The position numbers were made by a program, and so were the translations under genes. This document shows, in pieces, positions 25,291 to 35,400 of a stretch of 64,000 nucleotides of DNA (positions are counted from its first letter, which is position 1; each line of letters opens with the position of its first letter). Below the pieces are notes generated by a model. That model saw only the letters and a list, made by a program, of their open reading frames with translations, was not told the origin of the DNA and did not search any database. Location of the stretch: contig ARYC01019439.1 in assembly GCA_000711775.1 (NCBI GenBank), forward strand, positions 1 to 64,000, written 5' to 3'. The stretch is from Oxytricha trifallax (lineage: Eukaryota; Ciliophora; Spirotrichea; Sporadotrichida; Oxytrichidae).

Positions 25291-27159
25291 TCACAAAAAT
25301 TTTACTTGCATGTCTTTGTTGTATCTCTTGAATCTAGCTTTCTTTAGTGGTTCGAGCATATCGTCTAAGGATTGTCTTGGATATGCTGGAGCTCTTACTA
25401 TTATCTTCTCTACAATTTTCTTTATTTCTTAGCATACATCATCTTGTTTTATGTGCTTCTCAGCTAGATTTATTGTTTATTTTTCATATTTTGTATTAAT
25501 GTAAGTCATGCTTTCCATATCGCACTCTAATATTGTTGAAATACATTTGAATTTGGAAAATTAATTTTAATTAAATTAAATATAAATCAAAATTGTGGCA
25601 GTTTAAGTTGACCAATTAGAACGATCTTGGGCTCATTCGATAGAGAATTCAAAATTAGCTGGACTTTACTACTGGCGGTACTATTTTATCGCATCCCTGG
25701 AGCGAGATCACTCGACTTTAATTAAACTCATTTAGATTCATTAAATTATACACTCACATTAAAGTCGAGTTATCTCGCTCCAGGGATGCGATAAAATAGT
25801 ACCGCCTGTAGTAAAGTCCAGCTAATTTTGAATTCTCTATCGAATGAGCCCAAGATCGTTCTAATTGGTCAACTTAAACCGCCACAATTTTGATTTATAT
25901 TTAATTTAATTAAAATTAATTTTCCAAATTCAAATGTATTTCAACAATATTATTGCAGCTACTGCCTAAAAATCCCACTAAATAGAGCCATTAGTCCATT
26001 TCTCTTTGATTGGGAAGTAACCTGGAGTACCAAGAACTTTGCTAAGGTTACAATCTCTTATCTTAAGGCTCTATTAAAATCGATTACGACTACTTCTAAA
26101 GGGCAAAGGTTTAGCATAAAATTTTCAGGCTTCAAATCTCTATGAACGTATCCAAGCTCGTGAGTTCCTAAACACCCTTTATCATATTAGATAGAATATC
26201 ATTCAAGTCATCTGGGTATCTGTTTTAATATAGATAATCTCGGAGAGTCATTTCAAACTTTTTTAGCCTTAGTGCGATGAAACCAAACCCTAAAATAACA
26301 CCATCTAGCTTGAGCAAATTCTTGCAATCTTTTTTCTAAGCCTCTCTAAGTACAATATATTCGTTAGCAAACTCATTTTAATACTGCTCGTTTTTAAGGA
26401 GATAGCTGAAAGGATATACTTTGTAGGCATAGTCATCAACCACTATGAGTTATGCTTAAGCAGGTACGTTTATATGTAAGTAGTTTTCAATACAACTGCT
26501 AAGGTCTACTGCATTTAGTACAGGAATATACATGGCTCTCTCTTAAAAGCATGCTAAAAAGACATTACCAGCAGGTTGATTCATTAATTCTATTCTATTC
26601 GCTTCTGCCTCTTGAGCTTCTCCTGTAGTTCTTTTTAAGTCTCAAGATAATTAGATTTTCTTTTAGCGAGCATTAATTTCTAAGTCTCTTTATCTTAAAT
26701 CAAGAACTCACTTAGGTGATGCTTCTGCATATGCTTCTTAACTTTAGCTGAGTGAGTATAAGACTTCTCACAAGTTGTGCACCAGTACCTGTCATCGACC
26801 TTATCATGCTTAAAATACACCTTACCTTTCCCAGAGTGAACCTCTTTCATATGTCTCTTCAAATTGAAATCGGTAGAGAAAATATTTTAGCAGTCTTAGC
26901 ATTCAAAAGTTTTAATCTCTTAAATCTGAAGCTGTTCCTTTTCTTCCTCAACATCTTTTATTAATGTTTAAACTTCTATCTCAGCTTTCTGTTTCTTGTT
27001 TTAAACCTTTATAATAAAAACCTGTGCTTCAAATTCAAGAGCTCTTAGCTCTGCCTCCCTCTCAATATATATAACTTCTTGTTTCTTGGTTGAACCAAAG
27101 TTAAGCATTGATTGACCTGCTCCTAAAAGTGCCGCTCTACGATTTAAGTTGACCGCCAT
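25291..27159 (-). pseudogene. TBE 57-kDa ORF: C2H2 zinc-finger/kinase-like protein, disrupted
   Basis: Starts MAVNLNRRAALLGAGQ on the minus strand. Two C2H2 fingers follow: ECQDCQNIF...HMKEVH and WCTTCEKSY...HMQKHH. Further on is a protein-kinase-like region with HRDLKPENFML and VVVIDFNRALR. The DFG motif is DFN here, so activity is doubtful even without lesions. A 1-nt deletion near 26163 puts HELGYVHRDLK out of frame with the preceding helix. A 411-bp foldback element splits the C-terminal part. Without it the gene would be ~480 codons, matching the 57-kDa class. It ends with TGA at 25291-25293. It is divergently arranged with the 22-kDa gene. Confidence 0.88.
25535..25945. mobile_element. 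Foldback element (family 1) nested in the TBE kinase ORF
   Basis: Two ~205-bp arms are near-perfect inverted copies around ~25743. The ends are GTTGAAATACATTTGAATTT and its inverse. AATATT is duplicated at 25529-25534 and 25946-25951. Removing the element and one AATATT gives CTCTAATATTATTGCAGC, which aligns base for base in length with CTCTATTATTATTGCTGC in TBE copy 2. This confirms a clean later insertion. Inner landmarks match the element at 4960-5360. Confidence 0.92.
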
Positions 27160-27289
27160 GTTTAAATTCAAATTTAAATTTCTATTATAAAGCTCTTAAA
27201 ACCTCTATAGCTATAGCTGGACTATATAGGAGTTGCTACAGCATTAATGATGGTTCGATCTCAGCTCTAAGACTTCATATTTATACTCA

Positions 27290-27560
27290 AGCTATAACTA
27301 TAATTTTTGTAATTTTACTCTTAATAATTTTGATTCTGGTACTAACTCAGATAAAGTTCAGGTTGGTACTGGTACCAATTAGTTTTGAACCAGATTGGAA
27401 CTTTTCCATTAAAACCTCACTGGATTAAAACTAGGTACTAATTAAGTTTTGGTACTATTAAATTGGTACCAATTAAAATTAAACGGATTTAGTACCAGTA
27501 CTAATTAAATTTAAACAAATTTAGTACTAATTTAATGGAACTAAATTGATAAAAATGGAG
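27290..27560. promoter_or_regulatory. Divergent intergenic region with GGTAC/TAATT repeats (TBE copy 1)
   Basis: Between the divergent kinase and 22-kDa genes the sequence repeats variants of GGTACCAATTA, TTAGTACTAATT and GGTACTAATTAAG. TBE copy 2 has a different but equally repetitive motif at the same place (GCTCCTAATTAAGTA). The conserved position suggests a shared promoter or binding-site array; this is inference. Confidence 0.45.
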
Positions 27561-27725
27561 CTCCATCTCTGAAGTTTGTTACAGCACTCTGCGAACTTTC
27601 TCCACGTATCTTTACAGGGTTAACCTCCTATGAGATGCCCATATTTATTAGTAAGATTTTAAAGGATAGGATCCAGAAGTCTATAAATTAAAACTTGAAA
27701 TTAATTAATAGGAAGAGGAACAAAG

Positions 27726-28515
27726 ATGGAATCATTCAATGAACTAATGAAAAGGGCTGAGTCTCAAGAAATGATCTCAAGATTCTGAAGCAAAGAGGAT
27801 CTCTATCGATACCTTACTTAGTATGGTAAAATAAATTTATGTTAATCAACAATGTATACATTTGGTCTATTCCTTCCAACGATGGAAGCTACTAAAATAT
27901 CATTCTTAAAAGTAATACTCTGCGAGGAGAAGAAAGCTTTTAAAAACAAAGAAATCAAACTGATTAAAATACCTAACTACCCAAAGATTTTAGTCACAAA
28001 TCTCTACGAGGATGCAATGAAAGATGAGGAAGTGGTTATTTACCTTCCTAGCAAGAAGTAACTCTCAAATAAGTTACCTGAAAGAAACTTCTACTTTGGT
28101 GTTCTTGGTACAATAAAAGAGGATTATTTGACAAAAATTATAGAAGAAGCTCATAAGAAACGCTAATCTATTTCTCCTGAAGATTATAAAAAGCAAGGAA
28201 TACTAATAAGCGAGACTGGCTTGCGGAGCTTAAAAAGCATCCATACCTCTCTAGTAAGCTTTGACACATAAATTTGTAGGGAAACCTGGAACAGGTATAT
28301 TCCTAATGAAAGAACATGCAAAGGTTCACATAGAGAGAAAATCAAAGACTATTCATGAAGTGGGCAAGAGACTTTATAAAGATTTTTAAAAGCCAGATGA
28401 AATGAACATAGATGCAGGAGCTGGCACTAAGAGATGAAATATGGGCCCAAGCAAGCCATAAGAAGAGGAAAAGAAAGAGAAGCCAAACCCCTTTATGGGT
28501 TAGTTTAATATGTGA
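27726..28515 (+). pseudogene. TBE 22-kDa ORF, copy 1 (damaged)
   Basis: Begins MESFNELMKRAESQEMISRF. The next codon is TGA where copy 2 has AGA (Arg), then SKEDLYRYLTQ. After a frame change near 27840 it continues YTFGLFLPTMEATKISFLKV and PNYPKILVTNLYEDAM. A second TGA at 28435-28437 again replaces an AGA, and homology to copy 2 (KEKPxP) continues to TGA 28513-28515. The function of the TBE 22-kDa protein is not established. It is lysine-rich and is related to the small coiled-coil proteins of elements A and C. Confidence 0.85.
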
Positions 28516-28556
28516 ACTTATTCATTCATTTAAATCTAAAACTTATTTATAAACAT

Positions 28557-29575
28557 TCATTCTTCCTTTCCTTGACATATCGTAATCTATTCTTTACCCA
28601 CTCTCTTGCAACTACTCTGTATAAAGTCTACTGTGTCGATTGGTAGATCATGCATTAGGAGATACAGCAAGAGTTTTTTGTAGTGAGTCTTAATCTTACT
28701 CCAATAGAATTCGATTCCATTAAACTGAGGACTGTAAGGAACGTTATACACAGGAGTTATCTTTAACTCTTCATAAGCTTTCTTAGATTCCTTAGTCTTA
28801 TGAACTAAGAGGTTATCAACAAACAGGATGATCTCTTGATCATTGTACATATCTCTTAGCTTATGTAAGAACTATATATACTGCTCTCGCTTAATAGAGC
28901 GAGGATGAATAACATAAGTCTATAAGCCTGAAACTTCACTGATACCAGCCAAAATTGCGTGAGTGACAACCTTAACCTTTTAGTCATACACTTCTATATT
29001 ATCGTACTTCTTGTACCAAGACTTATTAATAAAGGTGTTGAACGTAAACACAGCTTCATCAGCGTGTATGAACTTGATGTTATTATCAATAGATCTCTGC
29101 ATTTAATCATATATATAGTTTAAATTATTACTATAAAATGGCAGAGTAAAGTCAATCACTCTCTTCACTCTGTTGACAGTCTTGAAGGTAATACCATTCC
29201 TTTATTAGCGATAGTCTATGGTGAGATACGCATGCCAGGAAACTTGCGATGAAACATCACAGCTCGCTAGTCAAGTGGGAAATGTGCCAAATACATAAGA
29301 GTCTTAGAATCGCAGAGATATTCAATATGCTGCTAAGAGAACTTTTATTTTCTTACAGGATGTTATCAAGAACCAGAATTGAAATGCTTAACAGCTAGAA
29401 AGCAGTGATGCCTTACAGTCGAAGCACTCTTACAAAATAGCTTTGCAATCGCACAATAATTTATCACTGGTTTGAGTTATTCTATATTAATACTCGCATA
29501 CCTAAGCTTAAGCAGTAAGTCTAAATATTTCTCATCATAAATAGACCCCAAAAATCGCTATTTTCTATTTCTCAT
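28557..29575 (-). pseudogene. TBE 42-kDa DDE transposase, copy 1 (damaged)
   Basis: It starts MRNRKQRFLGSIYDE at 29575 on the minus strand. An HTH-like N-terminus (CAIAKLFCKSASTVRHH) precedes the catalytic core: HADEAVFTFNTFINKSW (first Asp), ILFVDNLLVHKTK (second Asp) and SPQFNGIEFYWSKIK (final Glu). This is the DDE_3 / IS630-Tc1 class. It stops at TGA 28557-28559. Two lesions are visible: an in-frame TGA near 29362 (GGTTCTTGATAACATCC), and a frameshift near 29205 where copy 2 has a few extra bases (ANIYKRNG). The catalytic residues themselves are intact. Confidence 0.92.
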
Positions 29576-29679
29576 TTTGCAAACTGGCCTAGTTTTCCTA
29601 CTAACCCTAATAAAACCCCAACTTTACCCTACTAATCAAGCACTTATAAACCTCACTAAGGGGTTTTGGGGTTTTGAAT

Positions 29680-30614
29680 GTATTCAAATTTAAACTGAAT
29701 TATATATATATATATAGGAAAATTAAATTATTATAATTTAAATTTGCCAAAATATGATGATTTAAATTCTTTGAGATAATCTAAGGATTATTGGATTTCA
29801 TAATATACAGTATAATATTATCTTATTGATGAAACTAAAAGGTACTTTATTAAAGTCAAATAAAAATAACTCCAGAGTTGTTATTATTTTTTGTCTGTAA
29901 TTGCAATTTATAAGAGGAAATCGGTAAATAAAATGAAATCAATTAAGAAAAAATAGAAAAACTATAGATGTAGACGTTGAAAGAGTCTGTTTATTCAAAA
30001 ATAAAATATATATTACAAAAAAGATATCTAAAATTTTATTATTACAGATGTCCAACCTGGTACGAGTGGTGAGGGACAGGACATAAAATTCACAGTGAAA
30101 CAGTAAAAACTGGTCAAGGTACTTAAATATAGAAAATAGAGATAAATATGAAGGAGAATTGTAATATAATGTAATTGTTTTTAGATTTTCATTTTTGTTT
30201 CTTGTAATAAGTTTTGATTTAATCGTTATTAGTATTATTATAATCATAAATTTTTCATTTTATTTATCAAAACTATTTAAGTCCACTAATTTTTAAATTC
30301 CCTATTGATTGATCCCAAAATGATAAAATGTAATAATTTAAGCTTTAATAATTCATTAATACTTAATTTCTTTACTTTGATTGTAACGTTTACAATAATA
30401 AGATATTGATAATTTTTTTTAAATACTAGTTCAATTAATTAATATTATTACTATTAATACTAGAAATAAAATTTCTTTCAGAAAATTTGTATAATTATAA
30501 TAAAAAGAAATAAATTATGATGTATAATTATAGATATAATATTGGATTTAGCAAAAAATTTTAAGTTTTTATATTTATTAAATTTGAATTATTATACAAT
30601 TTATTAATATTTTT
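29680..30614. other. AT-rich spacer between TBE copy 1 and the vWA MDS
   Basis: It contains ATATATATATATATATA at 29702 and no protein-like frame that stands out. The 102-residue minus frame at 29939-30247 is Leu/Ile/Phe-rich low complexity. Probably IES. Confidence 0.5.
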
Positions 30615-30826
30615 GCTGATTACATATTCCTAATTGATAGAAGTGGTTCAATGCGTGGAAAAAGAATTAGACTGGCAGTTCAAGCTTTACAACTATTCTT
30701 GCACAGTCTCCCAATGGGATGTAAATTCAATGTGGTTAGTTTTGGGTCAACATACACAAAAATGTTCAAAAAAAGTAAAAAATATGATAATAAGTCATTG
30801 TAGAGTGCTAAAGAAAATTTCAACAT
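30615..30826 (+). CDS. vWA gene 2, MIDAS-bearing MDS
   Basis: The plus strand reads ADYIFLIDRSGSMRGKRIRL, then VQALQLFLHSLPMGCKFNVV and SFGSTYTKMFKKSKKYDNK. DRSGSM is the DxSxS metal-binding motif of vWA domains. It follows the VIT-like pieces at 20533 and 21049 and precedes AKMGGTEIYKP at 31198. The gene therefore spans at least 10.7 kb of germline DNA, including TBE copy 1. vWA/VIT proteins in ciliates are numerous; the partner is unknown. Confidence 0.8.
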
Positions 30827-31197
30827 TTAAAAAAAGGATTTAGAAATAATATCAAAATAAATTTAAATTATTATTCTATACTTTTTTTTCTATAAATTTT
30901 TATAATTTTTGATATAACAATCTTTATTTCAACATTGGTATTATATAATTTAAAATTATAGAAAATTCCCTATATATTTCATTATTACCTTTACTATACT
31001 CAAGTGATTTAAAAGTAAATATGGTAAAAATGGTAAAAGCTCATTTCTTTTTCAATTTAAATATACTTTATAATTGACGATAAGTACTTTGAAATAAATT
31101 TAATTTTAGAATTTTTTCAAATAATTAAGAAATTAATTATTAAAAATCCCTCTAAATCAACAAAATTCACATTATTAAGTAAGTTTAGAATTTTTCA

Positions 31198-31254
31198 GCT
31201 AAAATGGGAGGTACTGAAATATATAAACCAGTTAAAGATATATTATCTGAACCA
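31198..31254 (+). CDS. vWA gene 2, NMGGT-type MDS
   Basis: Encodes AKMGGTEIYKPVKDILSEP, the metal-site threonine loop following the MIDAS strand. The 370-bp spacer from 30826 is AT-rich, parallel to the 520-bp spacer in gene 1. The remaining C-terminal part of the domain is not visible downstream before 32.2 kb, so the gene is incomplete here or scrambled. Confidence 0.65.
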
Positions 31255-32200
31255 TAATTTATTATATTTCATTATTTATCAAATCATTTAATATTATATA
31301 TTCCTAAATAAATAATTAAAAACTTCAGTTTTTAAAATGTAAAGATTTCTTTTTTATATATATATATTATTTAAGTTTTTGATTTCGTTATTCTTACCAA
31401 AAATAAAACCAAAAAACGGAAGAAAAAAGTTTGAAATTTATTGGATGAATTAGAAAAATTAATGATAAATGTAGCTTAGAAAAATATTTCTGCATTATCA
31501 ATTTTAAATTCATGGAAATACGCTAATTAATGGAAAATATTATTTTCTAAAATCAATAAAAATCAATTTTAATTTTATATATTAATTTCAAATGAAATCA
31601 TAAAATTTTCTTCATTTAAAGATGAAAATTATAATCAAGGAACTTTTAATGATTATTAATTATTTTATTACGATAAAATTCAAAAGTAAAAGTAAAATTT
31701 ATAATGTATTAAGTTATACCTTATTTCTTTCTCCAGTTAATAATATTCATTTAATTTTCTAAATGTAAAAAAAGCTATTTTACAATTAAATATTAAACTT
31801 TTTAATTAAGATAACTTAAAATATTTGGCTAAATACTCTATAATCCTTGATTTTCATACTAAATTTATCTAAATTGTTAAAAAAAATAATTAAAATTATT
31901 ATTTTTTAAAAATATTAATGAAAAGTAAAAGAACACATAATTATTTAGTATCCTTTTTAAATTATAAGCAAAATAATATAGTTATGAATAATATTTTCGA
32001 CATGATTTCTTATGATTTTCTTAAATGTCCGAAGCTTTGTTGTTTTATTTAAATATCAATAAATACAAAAAATTAAAGCTGAAACATTATAATTAAAATT
32101 AAAAAACTTATTTAAAATAATGTGAAAATTTGGATGAAAGATTAATTTGATAAATACACTTTGAGATATATATCTAGCTAGTTATGTACAAGAGAAACCG
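31255..32200. other. AT-rich spacer
   Basis: No coding signal. It separates the vWA pieces from the GC-rich island. Confidence 0.5.
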
Positions 32201-32359
32201 CTAATACACTCTCTGATAAATGTGAGATTTGGATGGCTCATGCTAAGAAACAAAGTTAGAGCTGCCCATCAGATGGAATAATACATATAGGAGAGCATGA
32301 TTGAGCAGCATTAGTAGAGTGAATAATCAAATATGTCCTTGAACAGTTTCTTCACCTTT

Positions 32360-33390
32360 TCACTGATTCAAGTTGCCGCCTAGGGTGCTACCAGATGATC
32401 CTGTTTATCCTTGCGTGGAGAAGGGCATTCCCTCATTATGTGAATCGAGTTTTTTAGCATTCGTAAAAACATTTGATCTATCTGTCAATTCATTTTCTAT
32501 CGCTTTCTTTCCCTCAAGTAACAGACCTTTAGGTACTTTGCCATCAGGACAGATTCGTTTCATTTACATGGCACTCTCATTTTCTTCCCTCAGGATCTTG
32601 AACATCTTCATGACTTTGCTCATTACACGCTCCTTGCTTCTTAATAAGCCAGTCTCTAATTAAGCATTGTGATTTGGATAAAAACACTTACTGCTTGATC
32701 TTGGAGTTGATTCTTGCTCTATTAATTTCTTTGGATCAACTAGCTCCTCTTCATCAGGAAGGTCTTATCCCTGCTTCAGTGCATTGAAAAGCATCTCTAC
32801 TACTTTCTCAGCAACAAAGGGGACTAACCAGGTAAGTACATCCATGACATTCGGCAGTATGTAGGGGTGCGCTGTGTGATTAAAGTGATTAGAAAAATAA
32901 GGATAGATAATAAATTGATGTATAGAGTAGGGTACTTACCCAGGTTTTCCACATAGGCATCTCTGAAGAACCAGTTTTGCAGACGAAGTCACGGAAAAAT
33001 CTTCGCATAGTGGGCGGCCAGGGGCACCACTCGATTCTCCATGTTTATATCTACGGAGATGGGGTTCCCGACTTAGACAAGTGTCCCAGGGGCCGAGATA
33101 AGTGAGCATCTTTAGTGGGGTTGACATGCTGTACCTAGACATATATTATTGAAAGTCCCAAAACCACCAATGCCCATCAGACATTCTGCATGCTGAGGTG
33201 ATCCAGCGCAGCTACCAGGGCCCCCAGGAAGCCCTTCCTGAGCCACTGCATATCCATGCGAGAAATCTGGGCCCCGGGGTGCTTGATGTATTCTGCCAGC
33301 TGCTTCTTGGTTCTCTTAAGGGGCAGCACATCCTCCAGGGCCTAAGGAGGTTTCCTCTAGTGCCTTGGTCGTTTTCCTGTGATCGCAATG
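32360..33390 (-). CDS. Multi-exon gene of unknown function in GC-rich island (C-terminal part)
   Basis: Minus-strand exons, in order of reading: 33390-33205 ([40 protein letters not shown]); ~33110-32940 ([32 protein letters not shown], then a TGA, then [16 protein letters not shown]); 32871-32692 ([46 protein letters not shown]); and 32655-32360 ([38 protein letters not shown]) ending TGA. The introns at 32872-32939 and 32656-32691 have GTAAGT donors and AG acceptors and preserve frame. The join between the first two exons is unresolved. The in-frame TGA near 33005 sits where frame and splice phase are otherwise consistent. No domain recognised. Confidence 0.6.
32656..32691 (-). other. Intron, 36 nt
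   Basis: GTAAGT donor, TTAG acceptor. Splicing joins ...TPRSSSK to [13 protein letters not shown] in frame. Confidence 0.75.
32872..32939 (-). other. Intron, 68 nt
   Basis: GTAAGT donor, CACAG acceptor, with CTAATCACTTTAATCAC before the end. Splicing joins RDAYVENL to [10 protein letters not shown] in frame. It is AT-rich against GC-rich exons. Confidence 0.75.
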
Positions 33391-33435
33391 TGGTGTCACT
33401 AGGTAGACTTTAATCTTTAAAAGTGGAATTAAGTA

Positions 33436-33757
33436 AGTACAATAAGGAATACCTTGGGCGCGATCAGGGAATTTTGGGGCATTCTACTGCCTTAACGCAT
33501 AGAATTACCTCCAGCCATCAGTTACTGGAATCTTAAATGATGTCGTTCAAGATGCTACAATTGTTTCTGATGATGCAATTACATTGAACTCTGAGGTTAT
33601 TGCTAAGGCATTCGTTTTGAGTGTTCAAACTGTCATCTAAAACACACTTGCTTATAACCCAGAGGGAGCTTACACCAATGCACAAATCGGACTCGCTAAT
33701 ATTACCCATCACAGTTATGATCTTGCTCATCCTGCTCAGGGTCAGAGCAACAAATGA
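33436..33757 (+). CDS. Plus-strand coding segment of unknown gene inside the minus-strand island
   Basis: The plus strand reads GIPWARSGNFGAFYCLNAQN, then YLQPSVTGILNDVVQDATIV, VIAKAFVLSVQTVIQNTLAY and GAYTNAQIGLANITHHSYDL, ending TGA at about 33755. One TAA and one TAG serve as Gln. Composition is that of a real, probably secreted or structural protein, but no family was recognised. It lies between minus-strand coding segments, so MDSs of two loci may be interleaved, or this could be a separate insertion. The 65-residue minus frame at 33533-33730 is its shadow. Confidence 0.55.
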
Positions 33758-33759
33758 AG

Positions 33760-34438
33760 TCTAAAAACACATCTCCAGCAGTTTGGTCTGAGAATCTGAA
33801 GTAGTCGTAACCGAGAACTACAGTTGAATCTTCTGGGCCAGCCACATCAAAGAGCTCAATAGGCGGGCTAACGGCTATGACCCAAATACCCTTTGCATCA
33901 ATCAGGCAGTCTTGGTACTTGAATTGGAGATGAATCGCTATAAGCCGGCTTTGAACAGGTGTCGACCAATCGTGGATAGCTTGCGCTGCTTGTTGAGCAT
34001 GTACTAGATAGGGCCCCCACCTCTTGCCTTGGGCGCGTCCTATGTAGTAAGTGATTAGTACTAGACATCTTCCTTAATCTTCAAGTCTCCAATGGCCTCC
34101 TCCCCCTTCTTGCTGGGCGTCCTCAATGCGAATGTCAGCCGCCTCCTGGCCAGGTGGCACTCCACGGTCTGCTGGATGCGGTCCCGGTGGCAGTAGATGG
34201 TGTGGGGGTCGTAGAGGGTCGACATTAGGGCTAAGATGCTCTTCGTGTTGTGGTCGTGAAGTCTGATGTTCTCCAGCAAGCATGTCATCTTGGGGGCCAG
34301 CACTGACCAGCTCATCGTTGGCTCTTGCTGATGGTCACTCTCCACCCCTGGGGGCAGCACAGAGGGCGACAGCTGCACTGATGGCGAGGCTGAGTATTGT
34401 TAGTGGTCATCCGTTACGTTTGAGTAGGGGTCTTGCAT
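33760..34438 (-). CDS. GC-rich minus-strand gene of unknown function (N-terminal part)
   Basis: Starts MQDPYSNVTDDHQQYSASPS at 34438 and runs through MSWSVLAPKMTCLLENIRLH, ILALMSTLYDPHTIYCHRDR and LARRRLTFALRTPSKK. Past 34061 two frames compete. One continues through YMLNKQRKLSTIGRHLFKAG to TGA 33902-33904. The other, in a shifted frame, reads GKRWGPYLVHAQQAAQAIHD, FKYQDCLIDAKGIWVIAVSP and EDSTVVLGYDYFRFSDQTAG. A possible 27-nt intron with a TACTAAT branch-like word lies at about 34028-34054. The second frame would fit one gene reading on to 32360. GC is above 50%, very unlike the rest of the window. No domain recognised. Confidence 0.5.
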
Positions 34439-35400
34439 GGAGTATAGCTAGAGATAGAGTTAGGAATAATTTTTAAGTTTGATTAATGTTATTAAATTGT
34501 TTAAGTACTGACCTTTGAGATTTGGTAGCTTTCTGTTTTGTGATAGGAGCCCTTATATATATATATATATTAATATAATTAATTACATACATATATTTAT
34601 ATAATAAACAATATAACATATTATAACAATATAAATATAAACCCCAATACATATATGCACATAAATGTATAAGTTGATAAAATGATGATTTAAAATCGAA
34701 AAATAGAGAAATTCCAAAATCAAAATTTAACTTATTAAGAGAGGGCCAAGTCAAGAGTCTTAGAAAGAGAGTCTTTAAGAATGCTGCTAATTAAAGTTTG
34801 AATGTTATAGCGATCATATATTGTTGAAAATGTTCTTCTTACTATACTAAGTCCATAAAATCAAGAAGCTTTCCCAACTACTTTTAGAAAAATTCAACTT
34901 TAGTATAACCCCCCACCTCTTATAGGGTCTAAAATCCAGTCTGAAGTCTAGAATCCAAAACCAGTCTAAACCCCTTCAACCATGACCTCAATTTTCGAAA
35001 AAGAGTGCCATTGCTTTCCATTATAATTTCAATACACATTTCTACTGGTTATATGTACGCTATGAACAGTATAGGGTTGAATTCACATTAGGCCCCCGGA
35101 TTTTTCAATTTTTCCAAAAAGCAATTTTCAATGAGACCAGACTCGAAAAACACTCAAAAGACCCATGGCGGGTCCGCCATTTCTTGCAAGCCTACTTTTT
35201 TCACCTTTATATGTTGGTATTAACATAAGCAATGCATTTGAACTGGTTTGCAGGCTGTAGCTCTTTAAATCCAATGGATAAGTGAAGAAGAGAGGATTTT
35301 CTTATAGTAAATTTGAAGAATCCAGAGGTATTTTTTAATAATCCACCTATTAAATTAAAAAATCCAGTATATAATACTATAATCAAAACTTAAAAATACC

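Larger units (their letters stand above)
25174..29676. mobile_element. Telomere-Bearing Element, copy 1 (TBE), 4.5 kb
   Basis: The left end is CAAAACCCCAAAACCCC followed by TTAGTGAGGTTTATAA; the right end is the inverse. The terminal inverted repeats run about 78 bp. AAT is duplicated at 25171-25173 and 29677-29679, fitting the 3-bp ANT target of TBEs (established for Oxytricha). It carries the three expected genes: zinc-finger/kinase (minus), 22-kDa (plus) and DDE transposase (minus). It is ~440 bp longer than copy 2, mostly because of a foldback element at 25535-25945. All three genes are damaged. It sits in AT-rich DNA between vWA gene 2 segments. Confidence 0.95.

Noticed and set aside
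29939..30247. 102-residue minus-strand frame as a membrane protein
   Set aside because: Leu/Ile/Phe-rich translation of AT-rich DNA next to a TBE; no start context or homologous features.
32936..33142. 68-residue minus-strand frame ([13 protein letters not shown]...)
   Set aside because: A different frame of the same exon joins the next exon in phase and gives a more protein-like sequence.
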